DNA of 31,389 bases, taken from contig JAMCZZ010000002.1 in NCBI GenBank assembly GCA_023484645.1, positions 1 through 31,389 of the forward strand. The letters are read 5' to 3'. The notes under the pieces are model-generated. The model had not been told where the DNA came from. It saw only the letters and a program-made list of their open reading frames with translations, and made no database searches. Position numbers and translations under genes: made by a program. Source of the stretch: Patescibacteria group bacterium (GTDB lineage Bacteria; Patescibacteria; UBA1384; XYA2-FULL-43-10; 1-14-0-10-43-13). Shown here piece after piece: positions 21,427 to 29,362 of this stretch (the stretch's first letter is position 1; each line of letters starts with the position of its first letter).

Positions 21427-22690
21427 TAGAAGTAAGAAAAAAATAATCCTTATTGTGGTGGCAATCCTAGGCCTTATAATAATCACTGTTTTAATTGTTT
21501 CCACCATACAAGCCAATCGAAATCGACACAAAGATCAAGAAAAAGCTCTCAACGACGGCCCTGCGATTGGTACTGCAAATAACGATCAGAAGAATTCAAC
21601 GACAAAGAATGACAATAATCCGCTTGCATCGTTGCCGGCATGCAAAAACACCAAAGAGCTTTTTACCACTTTTCCAGTTAAAGACGGTGATTACACCAGC
21701 ATTACCCCTCTTGGCAATTTAAATCCTACCGGCCACACTTTTCCGACAGACCATATCTATGTCCAAGTGGTTGATCCACAGCATCCGGAAACCAATACGC
21801 TTGACAAGGCAAAATCGCTCATTGCGCCGGCTGACATGTGGATTTTTGGTGTGCAATCGAGTGAACAAATCGGCGGAATTATTGATTATGGAATTGATTT
21901 TTCGCCATGCAAAGACATCAAAGGAAAATTCGGGCACGTTGGTTCGATTTCATCAAAAATTCAGACTGAGATAGCTAAAGTAGAAACCAAATGCAATGAG
22001 TATGAAACCGGCGGTCATAAATATCGAAGTTGTAGTTATGATAATTTAAAAATTGAAGTTAAAGCTGGCGAGAAGATCGGTACAGCCGGCAGCGAACGGT
22101 CGGGGATGCTGGATATTTGGATGAGCGACTATCGCGAACCTCAAATTAAACGGGCCAATGAGAGCAGGTGGAACTCCGATCGAAATTATGTTTCATGCTT
22201 TTTAGACTACTATCCAACTTCCCTTAAAGATAAGTTTTATGATTTATTGAGCGGGCCAAACGGTGGAAAGCGAACCAAAGAACCTCGTTGCGGGACGGTC
22301 GAGGTGGATATTGCCGGCACTGCTCAAGGCGTCTGGTTTTATAACTTACAAGGTCAGACTCAGCAAGAAGATCAACATTTAGCTCTTGTTTTTGACAATG
22401 TGAATACAGACAAACAGTTCTTTTCTGTCGGCACGGCAGCCAGCAGCGCCGGCATCACAAGCGGTATTTATAGCTTTGTGCCCAAAACCGAAGGAAAAAT
22501 CAACCGTGATTTTAGCCAAGTTACAGCCGACGGCACAGTCTATTGCTATGACGCGAAAAACAATGGTGCAAGCAAAAGCATTTTGTTGACTATGCCAACT
22601 GCCGAAAAATTGCGTCTCAAAAAATCCGCAAGCAGCTGCGGCGCCGGCCCCTGGCAAATGCCCGACGGTTTCGTTGAGTATGATAGATAA
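21410..22690 (+). CDS. Membrane-anchored M23-like protein, paralogue
   Basis: A 426-residue paralogue of the gene at 19467. It has a basic N-terminus, one helix about 11-30 (IILIVVAILGLIIITVLIV) and a polar linker. The M23-like domain has PTGHTFPTDHIYVQVV, then LIAPADMWIFGV and VKAGEKIGTAGSERSGMLDIWMSD. As in the other copy, the HxH of active M23 peptidases is lacking in the final strand (LDIWMSD). There are about ten Cys residues, including the pairs CNEYE.. and RSCSYD, which may form disulfides outside the cell. The C-terminal third has an all-beta look. A weak GCGGGA lies upstream. Likely surface role; no activity can be claimed. Confidence 0.7.
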   Translation: MNFEIIRSKKKIILIVVAILGLIIITVLIVSTIQANRNRHKDQEKALNDGPAIGTANNDQKNSTTKNDNNPLASLPACKNTKELFTTFPVKDGDYTSITPLGNLNPTGHTFPTDHIYVQVVDPQHPETNTLDKAKSLIAPADMWIFGVQSSEQIGGIIDYGIDFSPCKDIKGKFGHVGSISSKIQTEIAKVETKCNEYETGGHKYRSCSYDNLKIEVKAGEKIGTAGSERSGMLDIWMSDYREPQIKRANESRWNSDRNYVSCFLDYYPTSLKDKFYDLLSGPNGGKRTKEPRCGTVEVDIAGTAQGVWFYNLQGQTQQEDQHLALVFDNVNTDKQFFSVGTAASSAGITSGIYSFVPKTEGKINRDFSQVTADGTVYCYDAKNNGASKSILLTMPTAEKLRLKKSASSCGAGPWQMPDGFVEYDR

Positions 22691-22803
22691 AAATTCCCAA
22701 ATCTCAAGCCCATCATCCCAAATTGACTATCGGTGTCATCCTGAACTTACATGTTGAGTAAATATTTAAGCGGTTCGATAAAAGCCTAAAACCGTACTCT
22801 CTA

Positions 22804-22818
22804 GAGAACCGTCCCCTA
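22804..22818 (+). repeat. Short inverted motif (GAGAACCGTCCCC), copy 1
   Basis: An imperfect inverse copy is at 23703-23720 (GGGGGACGGTCCTCTC). The two enclose a transposase fragment and a 177-aa gene. The motif resembles REP-like ends, but the copies differ by two small insertions. Confidence 0.45.
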
Positions 22819-22994
22819 GTACTAGTATTGATAGTATTGATAAGCTGGAAAAAGGCAGCATTCTCGTATTCGACAGGGGTTATAAAAACACCCCTGCACT
22901 ACTTTGCCAATTTCTCGGCGTTTCGCACAGGGGACTGGAAAAAAGGAACAAAGGCTTCAGGTTTCCAATAAGAACAAGTTGCCCAAATCCCTAA
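22818..22994 (+). pseudogene. Remnant of an IS4-like DDE transposase
   Basis: An open frame ending TAA at 22992-22994 encodes about 58 residues including GSILVFDRGYKN and GFRFPIRTS. The DRGY motif surrounds the second catalytic Asp of IS4-type DDE transposases. The first Asp and the final Glu regions are missing, and there is no start codon signal. It occupies most of the gap 22691-22997; the rest has only a partial copy of the GTCATCCTGA repeat near 22733. Confidence 0.65.
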
Positions 22995-22997
22995 GAG

Positions 22998-23531
22998 CTA
23001 TAATACTTGCTCATCGACTAGCGTCGCAACGGAGTTACGCCGCCTATCGCTAACACAGCGGGAAAAGAGCACGTTATAGTCATGGTCGCAGTTGAAGCAT
23101 GCCACGTAATCACGGCCGTTGCGCAGCCGAGCGGAAACCAGATCAGTGGCTTCAATCCGCCACACACCATTCTTGTAGAGTATCTCCAGTAGTTCCCGCA
23201 GAAGATTGTCCGTCTTTAAGACGGAAGTGAGGTCGGCAAAGGCCGTCAGCGGTCGATGGTCTTTTTCTAGCCGTGCGTTACGGGCGAAGAGGTCACGATC
23301 GGTTATGTCCACATACTGGACGATGGAAAGCTTCTTTTTCACTATTCCTTCCGGCCACTTATTAAGATGAGTGAATATCTGGGGGTTTAGGTCAAGAGAG
23401 AAAAGGATATTCCCCACCATGTTCTTGATCCGGTCAGGGTCGCCTTTTATCCCGTAATCAACCTCGATCTCCCCAAGGCCAAAGATTCTGACCCCATCTT
23501 TTTCGGTAACTATAATCTCTCTGCTGGACAC
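22998..23531 (-). CDS. Unknown 177-aa protein
   Basis: A soluble protein with no signal or membrane helix. Not recognised. The GTG at 23531 has AGAGGTGG upstream, and a TTGACT/TAATAT promoter lies about 130 bases before it, leaving a leader of about 120 bases. Sequence features: an N-terminal EIIVTEKDGVRIFGLGEI, a middle IVQYVDITDRDLFARN, and near the end ACFNCDHDYNVLFSRC, with three Cys and two Asp residues. Composition is clearly GC-richer than adjacent genes. It lies between a transposase remnant and an inverted motif, which suggests recent arrival. Confidence 0.68.
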   Translation of the reverse strand: MSSREIIVTEKDGVRIFGLGEIEVDYGIKGDPDRIKNMVGNILFSLDLNPQIFTHLNKWPEGIVKKKLSIVQYVDITDRDLFARNARLEKDHRPLTAFADLTSVLKTDNLLRELLEILYKNGVWRIEATDLVSARLRNGRDYVACFNCDHDYNVLFSRCVSDRRRNSVATLVDEQVL

Positions 23532-23660
23532 TCAGTCCACCTCTTTCTCCCTTGTGGGTAGATTATTTATTACTTACAAGCACCCAATGCATAGTATATT
23601 CTAAATACTGGGAGCTGCAAGCAACCGCAAGTATCTTTATAGGGTTCGATTAACTTTGCT

Positions 23661-23690
23661 ATATTAGCACATTTTCAGAGGAAAAGTCAA
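23661..23690 (-). promoter_or_regulatory. Predicted promoter of the 177-aa gene
   Basis: On the minus strand TTGACT (23685-23690), an 18-base spacer and TAATAT (23661-23666). Confidence 0.6.
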
Positions 23691-23801
23691 GAGCTAGCTA
23701 GCTAGGGGGACGGTCCTCTCCGCCAGCTGGCGGATGAACTCATAATTAGGCTTTTTGTTATCGACGAAATATAAATATTTAAATTCGTCCAAGCTCAAAG
23801 T

Positions 23802-23831
23802 TTGCGAGGGGGGTTGTTTTTGCAATATAAT
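23802..23831 (+). promoter_or_regulatory. Predicted promoter of the ferritin-like gene
   Basis: TTGCGA (23802-23807), an 18-base spacer and TATAAT (23826-23831). Confidence 0.55.
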
Positions 23832-23868
23832 ACGAGTGTGTTTTAATGAAGAAAAAATATAAAGGATT

Positions 23869-24312
23869 ATGATGAATTCAAAATCAATTATAGATCTGAT
23901 GATTAAGAATGAAGAGGCTTTTTCACGCTTGTATCATAAATTTGCGGCCATTTATCCGGACTCCCAATTTTGGATCAAGCTATCCAAAGAAGAAACTGCT
24001 CATGCGCAGTGGCTCCGAGCTTTGTCGCAAAGCTGTGATACGCGTGTGCTTGAGGTGAGCCCTTTAACATTGTCTCAGATCAAAAATATGCTAAAGACTG
24101 TAGAAGAGGAAATTAACTCAAAGGAAGACTTGTCTTTAGAGGAGGCGCTCAAAAAGACTATTCATTTTGAAAATAGTTTTATCGAACATAGTTATTTTGA
24201 TATTTTTTCTAATAGTTCTCCTTCGGCACATAGAGTGATAGGAAATTTAAAAGACGAAACCTTGCATCACATCGAGAGAGTGGAGGAGTATTTGGAAGGT
24301 CAAAAAAACTAA
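23869..24312 (+). CDS. Ferritin-like (rubrerythrin-type) protein
   Basis: A 147-residue protein, all helical. Putative di-iron ligands follow a four-helix ferritin pattern: NEEAFSRLYHKF in helix 1, SKEETAHAQWL (ExxH) in helix 2, HFENSFIEHSYF in helix 3 and LKDETLHHIERVEEYL (ExxxH) in helix 4. Such proteins oxidise or store iron, or reduce peroxide. No rubredoxin domain follows. AAAGGA precedes the ATGATG start, so either of the first two Met codons may be used. It is followed by the signal-peptidase-like gene after 63 bases. Confidence 0.78.
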   Translation: MMNSKSIIDLMIKNEEAFSRLYHKFAAIYPDSQFWIKLSKEETAHAQWLRALSQSCDTRVLEVSPLTLSQIKNMLKTVEEEINSKEDLSLEEALKKTIHFENSFIEHSYFDIFSNSSPSAHRVIGNLKDETLHHIERVEEYLEGQKN

Positions 24313-24375
24313 ACAGATTTGCAAAGATAGCCCAATTTATTGTTTTGTCGTACAATAAAACAAAAGGGAGGGGAA

Positions 24376-24777
24376 ATGATTAAAAAAATACTTTGGATAG
24401 TTGGAACAATAATCTTTGTTCTCATTGCTGGATATCTACTACTGATGCGTTTTGCGCCAAATGCAATTCCGACTAATGTTCCGGTTGTCGGTAAGTTGAC
24501 TTGTCCTTATCCGGTTAGTATCGCAGGGAGCTCAATGTCCCCGGCATTGCCAGCAGGAACAAGAGTTGTTTTTGATCGTTGTTTTAAAGATGAACTTAAT
24601 TTGTCTTCTGGCACCATTATCGCATTTGAAGAGGGCAAAACAGTGCGAATTGCCCGCATTATTGAAAAATCCACCGGCACATCGGAGGTGATTTATAAAA
24701 CAAGCCAAGATGGCAAACCAGGTATCTTTATTTCTGTTTCGGCCAGCCAAATAATTGCTACTTATGATAAAAAATAA
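24376..24777 (+). CDS. Signal peptidase I-like (S26) membrane protein
   Basis: A 133-residue protein with one N-terminal helix about 4-24 and an outside domain. GSSMSPALPAG (Ser53 in SMSP) matches the catalytic Ser box of S26 peptidases, with a following hydrophobic VVF strand. The second catalytic residue is normally Lys (or His in the ER/archaeal type). The matching segment here is TVRIARIIEK, with Arg91 or Arg94 at that place. The protein is short and may be inactive or act on a special substrate. The ATG at 24376 has GGGAGGGG just before it; an upstream in-frame TTG does not. The next gene encodes a secreted protein and starts 13 bases later, making it a possible substrate. Confidence 0.75.
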   Translation: MIKKILWIVGTIIFVLIAGYLLLMRFAPNAIPTNVPVVGKLTCPYPVSIAGSSMSPALPAGTRVVFDRCFKDELNLSSGTIIAFEEGKTVRIARIIEKSTGTSEVIYKTSQDGKPGIFISVSASQIIATYDKK

Positions 24778-24790
24778 CACGAGGAGGGTT

Positions 24791-25879
24791 GTGAAAAAAA
24801 TCTTTTTGTTCGTAATTGCAGTGTTAATTATTTTTTCGGCAGCACCGGCTTTAGCATCAGATGAACAGGCTCAACTGCCGACAAAATTGACTTACGCTAA
24901 GGAATGGTTTGTCTTAAACCTATTTTCTTGGAAATACGAATCAAAACTAAAAGTTTTAGATCGTTATGCATCAGAAAGAGTTGAGAATATTCAAGCTGCC
25001 AGCCAAAACGGTGCTGATGGTAATATCCAGAATCTGGCAGACCGATACTTGCAAATTAATGATAGAGAAAAAAATACGATTCAACAGAAGAATATCTCTA
25101 CTGAAACAATCAACATGGTTATGCAGCGCGAATTGGAGAGGCAGAAAATTTTATCAATAATCCGTCAAGAAACTAAGTCTGAAAGTGTTAAAAATAAAAT
25201 TGTTGAAGTGCAAGAATTGGCGGTAAATAACGTAAAATCTGTCGTTGAAAAAAGTAAGAATGAAGAAGAAGTGAAAAAATTTCAGAACAATATAGTTGCT
25301 TCTTGGCGCGACCCCAAAGAGGAGATCGATATAAAAGAAGAAAAAGAAACAAGAGTTTATGCAGCCGGTACAAACGAGAGCGGTACTATTGATGAAGGGG
25401 TAATAATTGATGGCGGCGAGGCAAAAATTGTTGTCGAAAAAGGAAAATTAAATATTGAGTATGCTCCAGGGACGGGACCGTCTTCACTTACTAATAATAA
25501 TGGCAAGAAATTGTGGAAGATTCAAATGAGCGACGGTTTGGTCGTTGAAAGCTATAGTGCAGGCGGCAATGTTGTTGTTGGACAGAGCTCCGGGACAGCC
25601 AGCAATATTGTGGTCAATACTGTTGCCGGCGGTACAAGCGGTACAGCTAATGTTGTCGTTGGCAATGGAGGTAATAGTGCAAACACAGTCATTGTTGGCG
25701 GTAAATCGGTGAAAACTGAACAAGCGTCAATGGAATCAGGCGGACCGGCAGCTGATCCTTCACAGACGCCAACAAATTCGCTTAATTCCGTTAACAGCAC
25801 CAATTCGTTAAATAAAACAAGCGGCAGCGGTCAGGGTGTCGAGCAAGCTGCTCCTGCCACGCCGACGACCCAGCAATAA
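24791..25879 (+). CDS. Secreted DUF5667-like protein with Gly/Val-rich tail
   Basis: A 362-residue exported protein. The GTG at 24791 is favoured because GAGGAGGG lies before it, and the signal peptide (KKIFLFVIAVLIIFSAAPALA) begins right there, with cleavage after ALA. Residues about 30-170 are helical and resemble DUF5667 (WFVLNLFSWKYESKLKVLDRY), a domain of unknown role in surface proteins. A beta region follows, and from residue about 245 the sequence has GGNVVVG, NVVVGNGG and NTVIVGG repeats, then a Thr, Asn and Ser-rich tail, typical of surface-exposed linkers. It is in a row with the signal-peptidase-like gene. Confidence 0.75.
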   Translation: MKKIFLFVIAVLIIFSAAPALASDEQAQLPTKLTYAKEWFVLNLFSWKYESKLKVLDRYASERVENIQAASQNGADGNIQNLADRYLQINDREKNTIQQKNISTETINMVMQRELERQKILSIIRQETKSESVKNKIVEVQELAVNNVKSVVEKSKNEEEVKKFQNNIVASWRDPKEEIDIKEEKETRVYAAGTNESGTIDEGVIIDGGEAKIVVEKGKLNIEYAPGTGPSSLTNNNGKKLWKIQMSDGLVVESYSAGGNVVVGQSSGTASNIVVNTVAGGTSGTANVVVGNGGNSANTVIVGGKSVKTEQASMESGGPAADPSQTPTNSLNSVNSTNSLNKTSGSGQGVEQAAPATPTTQQ

Positions 25880-25918
25880 ATTACATTCTTTAAGAGAGCG
25901 ATAAATTAAGGAGAAGAT

Positions 25919-27130
25919 ATGGAAAATAATAATTTGAGCTCAGAAACACCAAAAAAGTCTAAAAAATGGCTTTGGATTGTAATAGTTTTGATTCTAGCCG
26001 TAGTTGGCTTGGTATATTATTTTTTAATATTTAGTAAACAAGATAACAATAAAAATTCTGACACATCAAAAACTACAAACGGTCAGCCGGTAACTATTCC
26101 GGAAAAAGTTTTGAACAATAAATTCGGCTTTTTGGGCGGAGGAGCAGAGGATGATGGCTCTACGATTTCCGAGAGTGGAGCGGCTTGGGTGCGGCCGCAT
26201 CCAGGGGCTTTTCTTTGGGATGCTATGCAAAAAGGGGGAAGCGAAGAAATCAATTTTGAAAACACTGATACGGAAATATCTAACTATCAAAAAAATAATC
26301 TTGGTATTTTAGCTACGCTTTGGCCCTTTGCTGATTGGGATCAAAAAAATCTAGCCAATGCTGCCGATTGCAGGGTTTCGAGCAATGATGAATTTTTACC
26401 AAAGAATGATAAAAAAGGCCGAGGAGCCTATCTTCCACAATATCGCTGCAATCCTTCTGATTGGACGGCTTATGGAGAGTGGGTAAAAGCAGTAGTTGAG
26501 CGTTATGACGGTGACGGTAATGGTGATATACAAGGTCTAAAGATGCCAGTCAAATATTGGGAGGTAATGAATGAACCTGACCTGCAGTATCAAAGCAACT
26601 TGCCGGCCGGTGAAACGGACCGCTTAACTTTCTACAAACAAGGGCCCGCAGAATATGCAAAATTACTGATTGAAACATCGAAGGCAATTCGTTCGGCTGA
26701 TCCAGAGGCCAAAATTTTAATTGCTGGTGCGGCCGGTGCTGATTCTAGAATGCTTTCTTTCTATCAGGAAGTTTTTAAAAATGTTGAAGTCTCATCTGCT
26801 TTTGATATTGGTAATGTTCACTGTATTTCAAACGACAGAGAGACATCTGATTTTAACGTTGTTGCATACAAAAATATATTAGAAAAATCGGGCATTACAA
26901 AACCGATTTGGGTTACCGAGGCTGAAGCAATGTATGGAACAACGGGAGAAGCAAACTATCTAAGTACGAAAAAAAGTACGGAAGGCGCGATTGCCGCTGG
27001 AGCAGTTAGGATATTTTTTACTCGCTATACTTTTGACGATTTCAGATCTGACATGTCGAAGAAAACAGGGCCAAGCACATATCCCAGCGCCGAGAAGTAT
27101 AAAGAGATGATAGAAGGATTAAATAATTAA
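25919..27130 (+). CDS. Membrane-anchored glycoside hydrolase (clan A-like TIM barrel)
   Basis: A 403-residue protein. A cytoplasmic stretch rich in Lys is followed by a helix about 17-37 and an Asn, Thr-rich linker. A TIM-barrel domain starts near residue 65 (FGFLGGGAEDDG). Two signatures of retaining clan-A enzymes are clear: KYWEVMNEPD with Glu219 as acid/base, and PIWVTEAEA with Glu334 as nucleophile. The order and spacing (115 residues) suit GH5/GH39/GH30-type proteins. AAGGAG precedes the ATG. It should act on a sugar polymer outside the cell, but the substrate cannot be told. A terminator follows. Confidence 0.85.
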   Translation: MENNNLSSETPKKSKKWLWIVIVLILAVVGLVYYFLIFSKQDNNKNSDTSKTTNGQPVTIPEKVLNNKFGFLGGGAEDDGSTISESGAAWVRPHPGAFLWDAMQKGGSEEINFENTDTEISNYQKNNLGILATLWPFADWDQKNLANAADCRVSSNDEFLPKNDKKGRGAYLPQYRCNPSDWTAYGEWVKAVVERYDGDGNGDIQGLKMPVKYWEVMNEPDLQYQSNLPAGETDRLTFYKQGPAEYAKLLIETSKAIRSADPEAKILIAGAAGADSRMLSFYQEVFKNVEVSSAFDIGNVHCISNDRETSDFNVVAYKNILEKSGITKPIWVTEAEAMYGTTGEANYLSTKKSTEGAIAAGAVRIFFTRYTFDDFRSDMSKKTGPSTYPSAEKYKEMIEGLNN

Positions 27131-27153
27131 TATTAACTGTTTGGTTGGACGAT

Positions 27154-27190
27154 AAAAAAAGGATTGATTTAAATAATCAGTCTTTTTTTT
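27154..27190 (+). terminator. Terminator after the glycosidase gene
   Basis: An imperfect stem of an A-rich arm (AAAAAAAGGATTGATT) and AATCAGTCTTTTTTT. Confidence 0.7.
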
Positions 27191-27191
27191 C

Positions 27192-27220
27192 TTTACAAAC
27201 GTAGTGAAACCTTGTATAAA
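27192..27220 (+). promoter_or_regulatory. Predicted promoter of purC
   Basis: TTTACA (27192-27197), a 17-base spacer and TATAAA (27215-27220). The leader contains a small hairpin GTGC-AATC-GCAC. Confidence 0.65.
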
Positions 27221-27270
27221 AGAGCTAATCGTGCAATCGCACGTAAACAAGAAAGCGGGTGAGATAAATT

Positions 27271-28323
27271 ATGGCAGTTTTGCCGCATGGGTATGGTAAT
27301 ACACCATGGTTTGATCAGTTAACTCGAGCGGGTTTGAAGAGGGTGAGTGTTGGCAAGGTCAGGGAGGGTTATACCGACGACTCTGATCCGGACCGATCTC
27401 TCTTTCTGGCGAGCGACCGTGTCAGTATCTTTAACTTTGTCTTGCCGGCATTAGTGCCGCGTAAGGGTGAGGTTTTGACTGCTCTCTCGCATTTCGTGAT
27501 GACCAATGTGCTCGCAGATTTAGCGAGCGATATGGTATTTCCGGAACGAGATTCGGAAAATGACAAGATCTGGCATAACTGGCGCCGACTGCACCCTGAG
27601 ATTCCCTGGGAGCGATGTACACTAGTCAACAAGTATGATGTGCAGCCGTTTGAGGCCATTTTCAGGCGCCACCCTGGCGGTAGTATCTGGGGCGATTATT
27701 TGAAGAGCGGCGTCATTGCTGGGCAGAAACTTCCAGCGGGGCTCGTAAAGTGGGAATGTCTCAATAAGGCTCTCTTCACACCGACCGAAAAGTCGGAGGA
27801 AGACGAACCGCTGACGATCCAGCAGTTTCTGGAGGTGAACTCGGAGTATGGTCAGGCCGTGATTGATGTCCTGAGCTCGGCTTACGATCGTGCCTACGAA
27901 TTCTTTCAAGCGCTCGGTATCCGCATTCTCGATACCAAGTTCGAGTATGCAATCGATGAATCCGGCAACGTTGTTTTGCTGGATGAGAAGTTCACACCCG
28001 ACAGCTCACGATTCGTGGAAGAAGCCAACTGGCTTGCGACGCTGGGCAGTGGAAGCGATCCTGCCTTCCAGGATAAGGAAATCGTCCGTAGTTGGGGCAA
28101 AGCGGTTGGGACACCGTTCTATGGTGTGGACGGCAAGCAGATCATTGGTCTGCATAATCTCAAGGGATCAAATTCTGAGCACATTGCATTTGTGCACGGT
28201 CTGACTGTCCCGGGAGATCTGCTTGAAAAGACAAGTCAGACATACCTGAGCATCTTCCAGCGAGTAACCAGTTGTGATTTAGATGCTTATCAGCGCGAAT
28301 CGATGAAATGTACCGCTGTTTAG
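27271..28323 (+). CDS. purC: Phosphoribosylaminoimidazole-succinocarboxamide synthase (SAICAR synthetase)
   Basis: A 350-residue enzyme that condenses CAIR with aspartate using ATP, a step of de novo purine synthesis in the cytoplasm. Conserved marks are GKVREGY, LASDRVSIFNFVLPALVPRKG (start of the ATP-binding region), the LVNKYDV strand, and the signature DTKFEYAIDESG followed by LLDE and TPDSSRF. The length is above the short bacterial form (about 240) and nearer the long form, with extra segments between. GC content and codon use are noticeably higher than in the flanking AT-rich genes, suggesting transfer or different selection. No other pur gene is in the window. It has its own promoter and a GC-rich hairpin, thus a single-gene unit. 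Confidence 0.92.
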   Translation: MAVLPHGYGNTPWFDQLTRAGLKRVSVGKVREGYTDDSDPDRSLFLASDRVSIFNFVLPALVPRKGEVLTALSHFVMTNVLADLASDMVFPERDSENDKIWHNWRRLHPEIPWERCTLVNKYDVQPFEAIFRRHPGGSIWGDYLKSGVIAGQKLPAGLVKWECLNKALFTPTEKSEEDEPLTIQQFLEVNSEYGQAVIDVLSSAYDRAYEFFQALGIRILDTKFEYAIDESGNVVLLDEKFTPDSSRFVEEANWLATLGSGSDPAFQDKEIVRSWGKAVGTPFYGVDGKQIIGLHNLKGSNSEHIAFVHGLTVPGDLLEKTSQTYLSIFQRVTSCDLDAYQRESMKCTAV

Positions 28324-28359
28324 TCGAATAGAAACAAGGGAATTCCCTTCAGAAAAACG

Positions 28360-28388
28360 GCGGCGCCTGAACTTTGGGCGCCGCTTCT
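28360..28388 (+). terminator. Terminator of purC
   Basis: GCGGCGCC pairs with GGCGCCGC around a 9-base loop, followed by TTCTCT. Confidence 0.65.
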
Positions 28389-28422
28389 CTAAATATTAAT
28401 TATTTGCCTATAAAACGAAAAA

Positions 28423-28589
28423 GGAGTACGGCAGAAATGGTTGCCGCACTCCGGATTTGCCCCGACTGGGGGCAGGATCGCACATAGTCTGTGACCTGTG
28501 GTCCTGCCCCCACCGCGTTGGATGAGCCCCGTTTTCGAGGTAAGATTGCCGCTCGCAATCAATCGTAAAGACTTGACTGCGAGCTACCT
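28423..28589. other. Strongly structured intergenic segment; possible RNA
   Basis: Three perfect or near-perfect stem-loops follow in a GC-rich island. SL1 is 28423-28452 (GGAGT/ACTCC and CGGCA/TGCCG). SL2 is 28468-28511, a 10-bp arm (GGGGGCAGGA/TCCTGCCCCC) with an inner CACA/TGTG. SL3 is 28538-28589 (AGGTA/TACCT outside, GCTCGCA/TGCGAGC inside). No credible gene lies here. The region spans 28389-28705 between purC and the MBL-fold gene. It may be a small RNA, a leader, or a repeat element; no RNA family recognised and strand undetermined. Confidence 0.5.
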
Positions 28590-28705
28590 GCATCCTTGGC
28601 ATGGATCATTTACATATAATCATGTTGAAATATTGAAGTCAATACACTTGCTAAAGCAAAGCTTTAAAATATATGATAGAATTGAAAATTACATCAAGGA
28701 AAAAG

Positions 28706-29362
28706 ATGAAAATTACAAAATATCCCCAATCAGCAATTTTAATTGAAGATTATAAAAATAAAAGAATCTTAATTGATCCTGGGAGTTATTGCTATAACGA
28801 AAATTTTAAACTGAAAAGTTGGGGTAAAATCGATATCCTGTTATTCACTCATGTCCATGGCGATCATTTTATGCCGGAGGTTGCTAAAATCTTAAAAGAA
28901 ATCAATCCGAATCTTTTCATTGCTTCAAATTTGGAAGTGAAAGCGGAATTAGATAAGGAAAATATCGCATCTAAAATATTACAACCAAATGAAATAATTG
29001 AAATTGATGATATAAAAATAAAGGGCGTTAAATCAATTCACGGTGATTTGCCAAACGGCAAGCCAAAGCCGGATGTGATCGGTTTTTTAATCGATGACAA
29101 ATTCTATCATCCGGGCGATACCATTTATCTGCAAGAAAAGCCTTATGCCGACATTGTTTTTGTGCCGATCTGCGGTGTTGTGGTAATGAATGTGGAAGAG
29201 GCGGTCAGATTTGTTGAAGAAATTAATCCCAAGATTGCCATTCCAATCCACTACGATAATCCAAACTATCCTGTAAGCGTGGATGATTTTGCCAGTAAGG
29301 TTCCAATCGCCAGAGTGTTAAAAAACGGCGAAAGCCTGGACTATCTGGACTATAATGTATGA
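28706..29362 (+). CDS. MBL-fold metallohydrolase (UlaG-like)
   Basis: A 218-residue metallo-beta-lactamase-fold protein of the short UlaG/YtkL type. Metal sites: FTHVHGDHF (HxHxDH), IHGDLP, YHPGDT (Asp bridging the metals) and the closing IPIHYDN. This pattern is full, so a two-metal hydrolase is expected, acting in the cytoplasm on an unknown substrate. The ATG at 28706 is preferred, as AAGGA lies 5 bases before it; an upstream in-frame ATG at 28673 lacks one. The stop overlaps the next gene by 8 bases, so it is co-translated with the Nudix gene. Confidence 0.87.
   Translation: MKITKYPQSAILIEDYKNKRILIDPGSYCYNENFKLKSWGKIDILLFTHVHGDHFMPEVAKILKEINPNLFIASNLEVKAELDKENIASKILQPNEIIEIDDIKIKGVKSIHGDLPNGKPKPDVIGFLIDDKFYHPGDTIYLQEKPYADIVFVPICGVVVMNVEEAVRFVEEINPKIAIPIHYDNPNYPVSVDDFASKVPIARVLKNGESLDYLDYNV

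Larger units (their letters stand above)
23532..23868. other. Intergenic region between divergent genes
   Basis: 337 bases without a gene. It holds the promoter and leader of the minus-strand gene (23532-23690), the short inverted motif (23703-23720), a CCGCCAGCTGGCGG palindrome (23721-23734), and the promoter of the ferritin-like gene (23802-23831). Confidence 0.6.

Noticed and set aside
28408..28602. Minus-strand open frame of 64 residues
   Set aside because: It lies over three strong stem-loops, has no Shine-Dalgarno and no recognisable domain.
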